Origin: CAYVQE01 sp964633205
GTDB taxonomy: Bacteria > Myxococcota > B64-G9
DNA: 64,000 nucleotides
Assembly: GCA_964633205.1 (NCBI GenBank)
Contig: CAZWFN010000010.1
Location: 1 to 64,000, forward strand
Reading direction: 5' to 3'
Positions 44,228 through 53,509 of this stretch are shown one piece after another. Numbering within the stretch: the first letter of the stretch is position 1; each line of letters starts with the position of its first letter. A model generated the notes under the pieces. That model was not told where the DNA came from, ran no database searches, and saw nothing but the letters and a program-made list of their open reading frames with translations. Position numbers and translations under genes: made by a program.

Positions 44228-44473
44228 TCAGTCCAGCCGGCGGACCGACCAGGCCCAGCCCTCGCGCTCGACCCGCAACTGAAAGATCCGGCCGTCGGCT
44301 TCCACCTCGAACATCCGCCAAACCGGATCGCCGGCAGCGGCGCCGGACTCGAGCCATTCGGAGCGCACCCGCTCGACCGGCCACCAACGGTCCCGGTAGT
44401 GGAACCGTTGCGGCCGCTGCTCGGAGCGGCTCTCGGCGCGGCAGCTGACCGGGGCGTTGCGCCAGGGTTCCAA
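44228..44473 (-). CDS. Small uncharacterised protein, DUF6504-like
   Basis: About 81 residues from a possible TTG start at 44473; the true start is uncertain because no ATG gives a sensible N-terminus. The core (QRFHYRDRWWPVERV, then RMFEVEADGRIFQLRVE and a WSVRRLD end) resembles short proteins annotated DUF6504, recalled from memory. No function known. It lies 38 bases after the ASH fragment on the same strand. Confidence 0.5.
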   Translation of the reverse strand: MEPWRNAPVSCRAESRSEQRPQRFHYRDRWWPVERVRSEWLESGAAAGDPVWRMFEVEADGRIFQLRVEREGWAWSVRRLD

Positions 44474-44511
44474 TGCGGGGCCTCGGGTCTCGCTCGAGCC
44501 GCGGCTGCGGC

Positions 44512-44751
44512 TCAGTAGCGGGTGGCCGTATAGCTGACCTCGATGCGCTGGCCGCGTTCGGGCACCACGTCGTCGATGTGGCATTCGGCCCGGACCGTGT
44601 CCTCGTCGTTGCCGAACAGGCTCAACACGCCGCTATCCTGACACAGGTCGGCCGGGTCGTAGGCCAGACGCACCACCAGGCTGTCGCCGGGGCCGAAGGA
44701 AGTCGGCTCGGCCGGTCCCATTGCTCCGAAGCTCCCCTGGGAACTCCTCAT
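44512..44751 (-). CDS. Small ASH-like ORF downstream of the giant lipoprotein (possible fragment)
   Basis: 79 residues from ATG 44751. FGPGDSLVVRLAYDPADLC followed by DSGVLSLFGNDEDT has the spacing of the ASH repeats of the neighbouring lipoprotein. It has no signal peptide, begins 31 bases after that gene's stop, and is in another frame. It could be a separate small gene or the severed end of the lipoprotein after a frameshift. Confidence 0.45.
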   Translation of the reverse strand: MRSSQGSFGAMGPAEPTSFGPGDSLVVRLAYDPADLCQDSGVLSLFGNDEDTVRAECHIDDVVPERGQRIEVSYTATRY

Positions 44752-44782
44752 CGTCCCAGCCCTTCCGGCGGGGAACTCGAAA

Positions 44783-47700
44783 TTATTCACAGAACGGCTC
44801 ATTGGCCAGGAAGTTGTTGTACACCGTCCAGTTGGGCACCTCGAAGCGCGGCACGGTGCCGTTCTCGCGGATGTTGGTGATGTGGTAGTCGTACTGGTTC
44901 CACACCCGCTTGGTCTCGACCCACTTGGTCGGTCCGGCATTGCCGTAGACCAGGATGCCCTTGCTGGAGCCCAGGCCGTTTTCGATGACGATGATCTCGG
45001 CGTGGTTGTCGTTGTTGACGTCGACCACCAGGGGGTTCTCCCAGCCGGTGACGGACCAACGCTCGGCCTGGTAGATCAGGTCGTGGGCCAGGCCGCGGTA
45101 GACGTTGACGTGGGTCTCGTCGTTCTGCAGCATCTCGAAGGTACCGTCGCCCTCGAAATCGAAGGCCGAGTTGCCCCCGCCCAGGGTGGTGTCGTTGAGG
45201 GCCTCTTCCCAGATGACATTCATGGCGAAGTTGGCCTCATCCACGTCGATGCCCCAGAAGCAATTGGTGTCCTCCTGCGGATCGTCGGGATCCGGGCAAC
45301 GGCCGACCACACCTATCTCCGGCCCACCGCTGTCGTCCAGATCGGCCAGCACGGCCACCATGCTGGCGTTGACGCTGCTGTTGCCAGACAGGCTGCCGAG
45401 CACCTGTCCGGTGCGCCCGTCGAGGATGAACGAGCCGCCGCCGAAGCCGGAGGCGAACAGGAAGACCTCGGGGTAGCCGTCGACGTCGAAATCGGCCACC
45501 GAGGCCAGCCCGTCCGGCTTGTCCACCTGCCAGTAGATGCTGCCGTCGTGGCGGTAGGCGGTGTTGCCGCAGACCAGCTCCATCTCGCCCGCCATGTCCA
45601 GATCGGCGGCGGTGCAGAACACGCCGTGCCAGACCGAACCGCGGCCGGCCTCGCCTTCCCACAGCAGCTCGCCGCGGTGGTTGAACACCGAGGGACCACG
45701 GAAGATCTCGGGGTGGCCGTCGTGATCCAGGTCGGCCACGCCGATGGCCGAGCCGTCCTCGATGTCGTCCTCGGGTGCGTGCCAGGGCTCGCTCTCCCAT
45801 TTGAAGGTGCCGTCGTGCTCGAAGCACAGGATGGTGCCGGTGACGAACCTGCCGGTCACCTCGCCGGAGTCGGTCACTACGTACTTGGAGGCCAGGATCT
45901 CGGGCAGGTTGTCGCCGTCGATGTCGGCCGCGGCCAGCTGGGTCTCGTTGTTGGTGCGGAAGCGGGGATCGTCGATGGTCCAGATCTCGTGGCCGTCGTC
46001 GCCCGAGATGGCCCGGATCATGGCCGGCGTGGCCGGCACCGCCTGCTCGTGGAAGTAGTCGTAGGAGTTGAACACGATGTCCGGGATGTCGTTCTCGTTG
46101 ATGAAACCATCACCGTTGTCGTCGGTCAGGTTGATGACGACGGGCGTCATGAACACCTGGTGGAACTCTGGGTTGGAGATGTTGCCGTTCGGCCACTCGA
46201 ACAGCAGCTCGGGTTCGAAGTTCTGCGGCCCGATGCACGGCGGCAGGTCGGCGGTGATACCCTCGGCCTCTAGCGGGATGTCGATCAGGGTGAAATTGTC
46301 GCACTCGTCCGAGGAGAACTGGCTGGAGATGGCCACCGCTCCGGTGTCCGCGCCCACGTCGGCCGGGATGTAGGCCACCTCGACGTGCAGCTGCTCGCCC
46401 GGCGCCACCGTGCGCGGTACGCCCGGCGCCGACAGCAGGTACTCGGGCGAGGTGCCCGGGGTCAGCTCGACCGTCAGCACCTCCAGCGGCTCACTGCCGT
46501 GGTTGGTGCAGATGAAGGCCTGCTCGCGGGAACGGCCGATCTCGGTGGCCTCGAACCACAGCGCGTCGGGCTGGCAGTCGAAGACCGAGGGGCAGCTACC
46601 GGAGTAGTTGCCCACCAGCTCGATCACGCCCGCCGGGTCGTCCTCGTCGTTGCCCGCGATCAACACGCGGCCGAAATCGGCCCCCTGGGCCGACGGGCTG
46701 TAGCGCACCGTGACCGTGTGGCTGGTACCGGACGGGACGGTGCGCGGGGCGCCCGGCACCGAGGCGAAGGTGAAGTCCGGGTTGGCGCCCTCGAACGCGA
46801 TCTGGCGCACCCGCAGGTTGCCCGGCCCGCAGGCCTGGATGTCGAAGGACAGGTCGCGGTGATCGCCCACCGCCACCGGCCCGAAGTCCAGCACGGTGGG
46901 ATGCAGGCACATCTCGGCCGCCTCGCCGCCGGCCGACAGCTGGACGGTGGCCATGGGCACGCCCATGAAGGGGTTGCCCTCCGCACCCTTGATCACCAGC
47001 TCGCCGCTGAGTACGCCGCCGTGCAGCGGCTCGACCGCCACCACCAAGTCGACCGACTCGCCCGGGCCGAGCTCCGGCCGCGGGAAGGGCAAGGGGCTGG
47101 GAATGAAGGACGGGTCCGAGCCCTGGGTCAGGTCGGCGTTGGTGACGTAGCACTCCTCGGAGCCGAAGTTGTAGATGGTGGTGCTCAGCTCCTCGCGGCC
47201 GCCCACCGGCACCGAGCCGAAGTTCAGCAGTGCCGGGTCGACCTGCAGATCGCAGGGCGGCGGCTGGACGCCGCTGCCGCTCAAGCTGACCTCGGTCTCG
47301 CCCTCGTCCGGGTCGTTGGCGCAGACCACGGTCACGCTGCCGCTGTCGGCGCCCTCGTCCGTCGGCTGGTAGCGCACCGTGAACTGGCGCATCTCGCCGG
47401 GCGGAATGGTGCCGGTGAACGGTACCGTGGGAAAGGAGAACTCGGCGCTGCCGGTGGGCCCGCGGATCTCGCTGATGTCGCAGTCGGCATCGCCGTTGTT
47501 GGAGATGGCCACCGTCTCGTTGGCGAAGCCCGAGGTGGACACGGTGCCGAAGTCGACCGCCAGCGGAAAGACATGCACGTCGCAGGTGGGCACCGGCGTG
47601 GCCTGGCCGACCAGATCGATGTAGCCCTCACCGGCGTTGGGATCGTTGGACGCGATGTCCAGCTGGCCGGCATGGGCCCCCTCGGTGGCCGGCGCATAGG

Positions 47701-48787
47701 TCAGCTCGACGTCGAAGGTCTCGCCCGGCGACAGCTCGAAGGGAGTCTCGACCGAGCTGGCGAAGGAGTAATAGCCGTGGTTGCCGGAGTCGAGCGCCAG
47801 TTCCTCGATGACCAGCACCTGGTTACCGCAGGAGCTGAAGGTGTAGCTCTCATCCGAGGTGGAGCCGACCTGGATCGAGCCGAAGTCGACCAGGAAAGGC
47901 GGTTGCGGGCAGATCTTGGGCGCCAGCCCGTTGCCCAGCAGGCCGATGCGCACCAGCGGCTCGTCGGGATCGTTGGAGTGGACCTCCAGCCGGCCCTCGT
48001 CGGCCCCGCCGTCGAAGGGGCTGTAGGTGATGGTAAAGCTCTGCTCGCCGCCGGGGGCCAGCGTGCCGGTCCAGGGATCCGGGTTGAGGGCGAACTCGTC
48101 GCTGGTGTTGGCGCTGAAATCGACTCCGGCCTGACCGGAGCCCGCGCTGACGGTCAGCTCGAACACGCCGGTGTTGCGCACCACGAAGCTGTGATCGGTC
48201 GAGGCGCCGAGATCGTTCATGCCGAAGTCCAACGACAGCATGCCCGGCTGCTGCGGGTCGTTGCACAGCTCGCCCTCGGGGCCCACCAGGCAGACCTCGA
48301 TGTCCGGGCTGACGCCCTCGCCGGCCAGCGCGATGGTGATCTGCTTGCGGTCCGGATCGTTGGTGGTCACCAGCAGCTCGCCGCTATCGGCCCCGTCGGT
48401 CGAGGGCACGTAGTGCACCGCGAAGTAGGCCGCCTCGCCCGGGGCCAGATCATTGGCCTGGGGCGGATCGACGAAGAAGTCCGAGTCCGCGGCGTCGACC
48501 AGTTCGACCGCGTTCCAGTGCAGGTCATCGCGGGCCTCGGCGCCGTTGCGCAGCACCACCACCCGGCTGGCCTGTTGCAGCACCACCACTTGGCCGAAGT
48601 CGATCAGGTGATCGGCGCCGTCGGCGCCCGCCGGCAGCGACTCGACCGTGCCGTCGCCGTCCCAGTCCTGGCCGAGCTGCGCCACCGCCCGCACCTCGCC
48701 CAGGTTGATGTTGTCCTTGCATGCACCGGCAACAAAAACACCCGCCAACAGGACCATGACCAAGCCAAACTGCGTTCCCAGCCTCAT
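44783..48787 (-). CDS. Giant surface lipoprotein with ASH repeats and FG-GAP propeller
   Basis: 1334 residues. Signal peptide and lipobox (VAGAC, Cys23). Residues about 60-850 hold seven ASH/HYDIN-type (choice-of-anchor D) Ig-like repeats, each ending in a phrase like GADSGELLVTTNDPD. The C-terminal third is an FG-GAP/VCBS beta-propeller with calcium loops (DDNGDGFINENDIPDIVF, DIDGDNLPEILASKY). Predicted to be exposed at the cell surface and to bind proteins or glycans. ATG 48787 has a GGGAGG site. It follows the anti-sigma/FecR gene by 37 bases and is probably controlled with it. Confidence 0.88.
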   Translation of the reverse strand: MRLGTQFGLVMVLLAGVFVAGACKDNINLGEVRAVAQLGQDWDGDGTVESLPAGADGADHLIDFGQVVVLQQASRVVVLRNGAEARDDLHWNAVELVDAADSDFFVDPPQANDLAPGEAAYFAVHYVPSTDGADSGELLVTTNDPDRKQITIALAGEGVSPDIEVCLVGPEGELCNDPQQPGMLSLDFGMNDLGASTDHSFVVRNTGVFELTVSAGSGQAGVDFSANTSDEFALNPDPWTGTLAPGGEQSFTITYSPFDGGADEGRLEVHSNDPDEPLVRIGLLGNGLAPKICPQPPFLVDFGSIQVGSTSDESYTFSSCGNQVLVIEELALDSGNHGYYSFASSVETPFELSPGETFDVELTYAPATEGAHAGQLDIASNDPNAGEGYIDLVGQATPVPTCDVHVFPLAVDFGTVSTSGFANETVAISNNGDADCDISEIRGPTGSAEFSFPTVPFTGTIPPGEMRQFTVRYQPTDEGADSGSVTVVCANDPDEGETEVSLSGSGVQPPPCDLQVDPALLNFGSVPVGGREELSTTIYNFGSEECYVTNADLTQGSDPSFIPSPLPFPRPELGPGESVDLVVAVEPLHGGVLSGELVIKGAEGNPFMGVPMATVQLSAGGEAAEMCLHPTVLDFGPVAVGDHRDLSFDIQACGPGNLRVRQIAFEGANPDFTFASVPGAPRTVPSGTSHTVTVRYSPSAQGADFGRVLIAGNDEDDPAGVIELVGNYSGSCPSVFDCQPDALWFEATEIGRSREQAFICTNHGSEPLEVLTVELTPGTSPEYLLSAPGVPRTVAPGEQLHVEVAYIPADVGADTGAVAISSQFSSDECDNFTLIDIPLEAEGITADLPPCIGPQNFEPELLFEWPNGNISNPEFHQVFMTPVVINLTDDNGDGFINENDIPDIVFNSYDYFHEQAVPATPAMIRAISGDDGHEIWTIDDPRFRTNNETQLAAADIDGDNLPEILASKYVVTDSGEVTGRFVTGTILCFEHDGTFKWESEPWHAPEDDIEDGSAIGVADLDHDGHPEIFRGPSVFNHRGELLWEGEAGRGSVWHGVFCTAADLDMAGEMELVCGNTAYRHDGSIYWQVDKPDGLASVADFDVDGYPEVFLFASGFGGGSFILDGRTGQVLGSLSGNSSVNASMVAVLADLDDSGGPEIGVVGRCPDPDDPQEDTNCFWGIDVDEANFAMNVIWEEALNDTTLGGGNSAFDFEGDGTFEMLQNDETHVNVYRGLAHDLIYQAERWSVTGWENPLVVDVNNDNHAEIIVIENGLGSSKGILVYGNAGPTKWVETKRVWNQYDYHITNIRENGTVPRFEVPNWTVYNNFLANEPFCE

Positions 48788-48824
48788 GTCGTGCCTCCCT
48801 CTATAGACGTAGATGCGTTCGATT

Positions 48825-50519
48825 CTACTTCCAACCCTTGGCGCGCAGATCGCGCAGCAGCTCGCGCGCCTCGGCGGCGCGGGTGCCCTCGGGGTACAGG
48901 CGCAGGTAGTCTTGCAGCGCGCGCAGCGCGCGGCGGTAATCGGCCAACGCCAGGTAGCACTCGGCCAGGTGGAAGGCCACCTCCTGGCGCAACAGGCCGT
49001 CCGGATGCTCGCGGCGCAGCCCGGCGAAGGTCTCCAGTGCCGCACGCGGCTGCTCCAGCACCTGCAGCCGCAGCAGGCCAGCCTGGTAGAGCGCCGCCTC
49101 GGCCAGCCGCGGGTCGCTGACCAGCGCCGCCACCCGCAGGTAGCCGTCCAGGGCCTGCTTCGGCCGGCCGGCCAGGCGCAGGGCGTCGGCCCGCAGCAGC
49201 AGGCCGCGCGGGTCGCCGGGCTCGCGCTCCAGGTGCAGCGCGATGCGCCGCCGGGCCGCGGCCAGCTGGCGATCGGCCAGCAGCCGCCGCGCTTCGGCCA
49301 GCAAGTCCGCCCGCGGCTCGGCCGCCGGCGGCGGCGCCGGATCCGGCCGCGGTGCCGGCGCCAGATCCAGGTGGCGGCGCAGGATGCGCCCCGGCGCCAG
49401 CGCCAGCTCGGTGCGCAGCGGCACGATCCCCGGCGCCCGCAGCTCCAGGGCGAACTCACCGGCCGGCCGGGCCAGCACCAGCGGGGTCTCGCCGACCGGC
49501 GCGCCGTCGATCAGCACCCGGGCCGGCTGCGGCCGGGAGCTGAGCTGCAAGGTGCCGAGCTCCGCGCCGGCGGTCGAATGCAGCAGCTCGGCGCGCTGCA
49601 GCGGTCCGGGGCCCGGCGGCAGACCGCGCTCCACAGCCGTGAAGCCGGCGACGGGATCCAACCGGGCCCAGGCCGGGGCCTCCAGACGCTGCACGTCGTC
49701 CGCGGCGGTGTGCAGCCGCAACGCACCCGCCGCCAGCAACAGCCGCGGCGCCCCGTCCCCGTCGAGGTCCAAAGAAAAGGCCGTGCCGAGCGCCTCGAGC
49801 TCAAGGCTGGCCCAGCGCACCCGAAAGGACCGGCGCTCGGCGCCCAGCCGGGCCACCAGGGTGCCGCGCTGCAGTTCGACCGTCCAGCCGTCATCGCCCC
49901 GCAAGCGGGCCCGGGCGCCGTCCAGCAAGGCGATGGCCACCGCCGGCTCGGGCCGCAGCGCCAACGCCGCCCCCTCGCCGAGACGCAGCTCCTCATCCAG
50001 CGGCGCCACCCAGCGACCGGTTGCCGGACGCGGTCCGGCCACTTCGCCCTGCAGGTAGGTCACCTGCACCGCCGCGGCCGGCTCCGGCCGCAGCACCGGT
50101 GCAAGGCCGTTCTTCGCAGGGAGCGCAGCAGGCGGGTCCGCCGGCCCATCGCCGCGGGTGGCGGCGCCCGGGGCCGGAGCGGGGTCGCCTCCCGGCCACC
50201 ACAGCGCCAGCAGCAGCGCGGCCGCGGCCGCCGCAGCACCGGCCAGCGCCGGGGCCAGCCAGCGCCGGCGGCCCCGCCCGGGGCCGAACAGCCGCGCGGC
50301 CACCGCCTGTCGGTCCAGGGGAGCCGGCTCCACCGCGGCCGCCGCACGCAGCTCGGCCTGCAGCCGGCGCAGTGCTTCGATCTCACCGCGGCAGGCGTCA
50401 CAGCCGGACAGGTGGCGTTCGAAATCGGTCCGGTCGGTGGGGTCCAACCGCTGGTCCAGGTAGTCCTGGACTCGGCCTACCCAGGGGCAGGCTCCCTGCT
50501 TCCGGTCTTCGGCGGCCAC
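48825..50519 (-). CDS. Anti-sigma zinc finger / FecR / PEGA / TPR fusion protein
   Basis: 564 residues. The N-terminal zinc-binding anti-sigma motif HLSGCDACRGE binds the adjacent sigma factor in the cytoplasm. One TM (about 85-107) is followed by a FecR-like beta domain (about 150-290), a PEGA domain (about 305-375, RPQPARVLIDGAPVGETPL) and C-terminal TPR helices. GTG 50519 is the start, with a GGAGGG site, and it overlaps the sigma gene by 43 bases. The layout would let periplasmic events control sigma release. Confidence 0.85.
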   Translation of the reverse strand: MAAEDRKQGACPWVGRVQDYLDQRLDPTDRTDFERHLSGCDACRGEIEALRRLQAELRAAAAVEPAPLDRQAVAARLFGPGRGRRRWLAPALAGAAAAAAALLLALWWPGGDPAPAPGAATRGDGPADPPAALPAKNGLAPVLRPEPAAAVQVTYLQGEVAGPRPATGRWVAPLDEELRLGEGAALALRPEPAVAIALLDGARARLRGDDGWTVELQRGTLVARLGAERRSFRVRWASLELEALGTAFSLDLDGDGAPRLLLAAGALRLHTAADDVQRLEAPAWARLDPVAGFTAVERGLPPGPGPLQRAELLHSTAGAELGTLQLSSRPQPARVLIDGAPVGETPLVLARPAGEFALELRAPGIVPLRTELALAPGRILRRHLDLAPAPRPDPAPPPAAEPRADLLAEARRLLADRQLAAARRRIALHLEREPGDPRGLLLRADALRLAGRPKQALDGYLRVAALVSDPRLAEAALYQAGLLRLQVLEQPRAALETFAGLRREHPDGLLRQEVAFHLAECYLALADYRRALRALQDYLRLYPEGTRAAEARELLRDLRAKGWK

Positions 50520-51091
50520 CGGTATACCCTCCGAAAGGCCTTGCGGGCGCTGTGCAGCCGGGTCCATACCGTCTTGTCCGGAATGCCCAGCCGTTCGGCG
50601 ATCTGCTTGCCGCTCAGGCCCTCCATCTCGTACAAGACCAGCACGGTCCGCAGCTTGAACGAAAGCCGGTCCAGGGCCCGGTGCACGGCCGCGGCCCGCT
50701 GCTGGGCCTCGAGCCGGTCGCCAGGCGCGGCCGGCGGCGGGCCGGACGGCTCACGTGCCGCCCGCTGCTGCAACCGCCGCCAACGGGCCCAGCCCCGCGC
50801 CCGGCGCTTGGCCACCCGCAGGCAGATACCGAACAAAAACGTGGAGAAACGCGCCTCACCGCGGAACTTCGGCAGGGCGCGCCACAGCGCCAGGTAGCTC
50901 TCCTGGACCAGGTCCGCGCGATCGGCCACCGGGCCGACCAGCCGCAGCAGGATGCGGTCGACGTCGTCCACCGTCCGCTCGAAAAGCTCCCGCTGGGCAT
51001 CGCGATCACCTCGCCGGCAACGCTCGATCAGCTCACCGGACACAGGCGACCGCGCATCCGATCCGTAACCGGTCGCGGCCATGCCCGGCAT
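50477..51091 (-). CDS. ECF-type RNA polymerase sigma factor
   Basis: 204 residues. Region 2 (about 20-95) has ELIERCRRGDRDAQRELFER and the DLVQESYLALWRALPKFRG segment for -10 recognition and core binding. Region 4 (about 140-195) has LSGKQIAERLGIPDKTVWTRLHSAR for -35 recognition. Its 3' end overlaps the anti-sigma/FecR gene, the usual cognate arrangement. ATG 51091 or 51082 could be the start; neither has a strong ribosome site. Confidence 0.92.
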   Translation of the reverse strand: MPGMAATGYGSDARSPVSGELIERCRRGDRDAQRELFERTVDDVDRILLRLVGPVADRADLVQESYLALWRALPKFRGEARFSTFLFGICLRVAKRRARGWARWRRLQQRAAREPSGPPPAAPGDRLEAQQRAAAVHRALDRLSFKLRTVLVLYEMEGLSGKQIAERLGIPDKTVWTRLHSARKAFRRVYRWPPKTGSREPAPG

Positions 51092-51163
51092 TCTACTGCA
51101 TCGGTTTCCCGATCCCCCAGAAACCTTCTCTGAAAGTTCAGTCTTGTCGCAGGCGCCGCGGAG

Positions 51164-52327
51164 TCACCGATCCAGCGCCACCAACAGCGCCAGGCCGGCT
51201 TCGAGAGAGACCTTTTGCATGGACAGCACGGTGCTGAGCTGATCGGCGCCGCCGTAGGTGTAGCGTTGGCGCCGCAGGTAGACGGTAGGCCCAGCGTGGA
51301 GCTCGAGGCCGATGCCCCAGGGGGTCCAGTAGCGGAATCGGGCCCGCAGCAGCAGGGCCGGATTGAGCCGCTCGACCGATTTGGTCTCTTGCAGGCGTTC
51401 GAGCAGAACGTCCAGCCGGCTCCAGCTCAGCTTCAGGCCCAGATCGGCGCCCAGGCTCCAGCTGCGGGCGCGCCAGCCCAGGGCCAGCCGCAGCACGACC
51501 GGCCAGGCGGTGTAGAGCGCCTGCACCTCGTCTACAGCCACCCGCCGGCCCCGCAGGGCCTGCAGCTCGAGCCCGATGTCCAGCCACGCCAGCGGGCGAT
51601 AGCCCAGCCCCACACCCAGGCCCAGGCTGGCAGCGGACCAGCTCGGATGCGAGCTGTACAGCCCGCCGACGGCCAGGGTCCAATGCGACCACGACCGCTC
51701 TATCCGGGCAGCCGACGGCGGTAGCGGTCGGGGCGCGGGGCAAGGGGGGCATTTCGGGCAGGGCCGGCGGAGGTCCCCGTCCCGCGGCGCGGGCGGAATG
51801 GGCCGCCGCCGGGGCCGCGGCCGGGCGGCCGGCGCGGCCGCTGGAATGGGCAGGCTGGCCACCTCGCCGGCCCGCAGCGCGTTGGCCACCGCCAATGCGA
51901 TGGCCCGCGACAGGGCATCGACGTCGGTTGCGCTGGGGCAGACCTCGCGCACCACGAGCTGCTCGCTGGCCGGATCCAGGATGCGCAGCCGGATGCGCCG
52001 CGGCGCCGGACAGTCGCCGGCCGCGATCAGCTCTCCCCACAGCACCGCCGCCGCCCCCAATTCGTGGGCCCGCTGGCGCGCGGTCGGCTCGATGGCCCCG
52101 GGGGCCAGCGGCCCGGTCGGCTCCTGGGCCACCACCTCGACATCGGTGGCGAGCTCGAGCTTGAGCGACTCGGCCAGCCGCTCGGCCCAGGGCACTTCCA
52201 GCTCGGGCGGCGCGGCGCCGAAGATCGGCAGCACCAGCAGCGTGCGCGGCTCGCTGTCGGCCCGCGCCGCGCCGAGCGGCCCCAGCAGCAAGGCCGCCAG
52301 CCCGATTGACGTACTCCAGCGCAGCAT
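51164..52327 (-). CDS. Secreted protein with CsgG/TolB-like N-domain and predicted outer-membrane barrel
   Basis: 387 residues with a Sec signal. Residues about 25-150 form an alpha/beta domain (TLLVLPIFGAAPPE, ELGAAAVLWGEL) typical of CsgG/TolB-type periplasmic domains. A Pro/Arg linker contains the Cys cluster CPKCPPC. The last 180 residues alternate polar and apolar positions with aromatic girdles and end in LLVAL, like an outer-membrane barrel. Function unknown; it lies just upstream of the sigma gene on the same strand. ATG 52327 is preferred to a TTG 9 bases upstream. Confidence 0.65.
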   Translation of the reverse strand: MLRWSTSIGLAALLLGPLGAARADSEPRTLLVLPIFGAAPPELEVPWAERLAESLKLELATDVEVVAQEPTGPLAPGAIEPTARQRAHELGAAAVLWGELIAAGDCPAPRRIRLRILDPASEQLVVREVCPSATDVDALSRAIALAVANALRAGEVASLPIPAAAPAARPRPRRRPIPPAPRDGDLRRPCPKCPPCPAPRPLPPSAARIERSWSHWTLAVGGLYSSHPSWSAASLGLGVGLGYRPLAWLDIGLELQALRGRRVAVDEVQALYTAWPVVLRLALGWRARSWSLGADLGLKLSWSRLDVLLERLQETKSVERLNPALLLRARFRYWTPWGIGLELHAGPTVYLRRQRYTYGGADQLSTVLSMQKVSLEAGLALLVALDR

Positions 52328-52390
52328 CGTCTCCAACCCTCGCCCGCAGTGTAGACAGTCGCCCGATGCCAGGCAAGCACCGGTGCTGGA

Positions 52391-52440
52391 CCCTGATTTC
52401 CAACCCCGGTCGCGATCTCTGCGTCAGACCGGCGGATTGA
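52391..52440. repeat. Half copy of the nested palindromic repeat
   Basis: CCCTGATTTCC, a CGCGATCTCTGCGTC stretch, then AGACCGGCGGATT match one terminal arm and one inner arm of the full elements at about 13 kb distance. The loop and opposite arms are missing. It sits in the 146-base space between divergent genes. Confidence 0.8.
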
Positions 52441-52473
52441 CCCGTTCGCGACCTGCGGCGTAAAAAGAAACAC

Positions 52474-53406
52474 ATGGGAGCCTGCGGCGACAGCGAGCTC
52501 GAACGCATCGAGCGTCATTACCGACAGATCTACCGCCATCTGGATCCGGATTCGCTGAGCGAGCAGGATGCGGACTGGCCCGGAGAGGAAAACGATGCAC
52601 GCGAGCGGGCGGAGGCGGCCGACGGGTTGTTCCTCGGCTTCTACTCCCTGTCCGGCCTGCGCTTGGTGTTCGAACGCTACGGCCTGGTGGCCGAGCTGGC
52701 GCGGCTCGGCTTCGACGAGCTGGAGTTCGCCCTGGACGAGCCGGACGCGGGCTACGACGTGCTGCGCATCACCAGCCCGCGCGTGCGGCAGCCGCTGGTG
52801 GAGCTGGTGGCCCAGGTGGCGCCCCCGCCGGCCCACCTGCGCTGGGTGGCGCCTGCCGAACACCGGTTCCTGCAGGTGCGCTGGCTGCGGATGCAGAACC
52901 CGCTGCAGCGCCCCGACCCCGCCCGGCCACTGCTGCCCGGCCAGTCGTTTCCAGGTCTCGGCATCGGCCGCGAGATGCTGGTATTGCTGCAGTTGATCAG
53001 CGTGCGGCTCGGGCTGGACGGGATGCTCGAGCTGCCCGAGCGGATGCACAACGCCGTGCTGTATTTTCGCCACTTCCGCTTCGTGCAGCCAGAGATGCAG
53101 GGCCAGCTGACAGCCATTCTGCGCGACACCCGCGACCGCTCGCTTTACGAGCTGGCCTGGGGGGTCGAGTCCGGCGACCTGCTCGATTGCCGCAGCGGCA
53201 AGCCCTTTCGCTGGATCGGCGCCGAGCAGGTGCTCGCCCGCCGGGGGCCCGTCAAGACCTGGATCGAATCGGCCGCCTACCGCGAGCGGGCCACCGAAGC
53301 CATGGAGCAGAACCGGTTCCGGCTCTCGCGGGGCGACCTGACCGTGGACCTGCTGGGTGCCGGCCAGGACCTGACCGAGAACCCCATCCCCGACCGCATC
53401 AAGTGA
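52474..53406 (+). CDS. Conserved-looking protein of unknown function
   Basis: 310 residues, soluble, no signal peptide, few Cys. The central stretch (GQSFPGLGIGREMLVLLQ, RLGLDGMLELPERMHNAVLY, then FRFVQPEMQGQL) has the Gly/aromatic pattern of a small-molecule-binding fold, and a GNAT-like acyltransferase is conceivable. I do not recognise the family. ATG 52474 has only a weak AAAGAAA ribosome site. Confidence 0.7.
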   Translation: MGACGDSELERIERHYRQIYRHLDPDSLSEQDADWPGEENDARERAEAADGLFLGFYSLSGLRLVFERYGLVAELARLGFDELEFALDEPDAGYDVLRITSPRVRQPLVELVAQVAPPPAHLRWVAPAEHRFLQVRWLRMQNPLQRPDPARPLLPGQSFPGLGIGREMLVLLQLISVRLGLDGMLELPERMHNAVLYFRHFRFVQPEMQGQLTAILRDTRDRSLYELAWGVESGDLLDCRSGKPFRWIGAEQVLARRGPVKTWIESAAYRERATEAMEQNRFRLSRGDLTVDLLGAGQDLTENPIPDRIK

Positions 53407-53509
53407 GCCGCCTTTGCCGCGGCCGAGTCGGAAAAGAGCAGGCATCCGGGCGCGAAAAACCTTTGCCATGGCCGGACCGGCGAGATACTGTGGATGCCGA
53501 GAGCAACCC

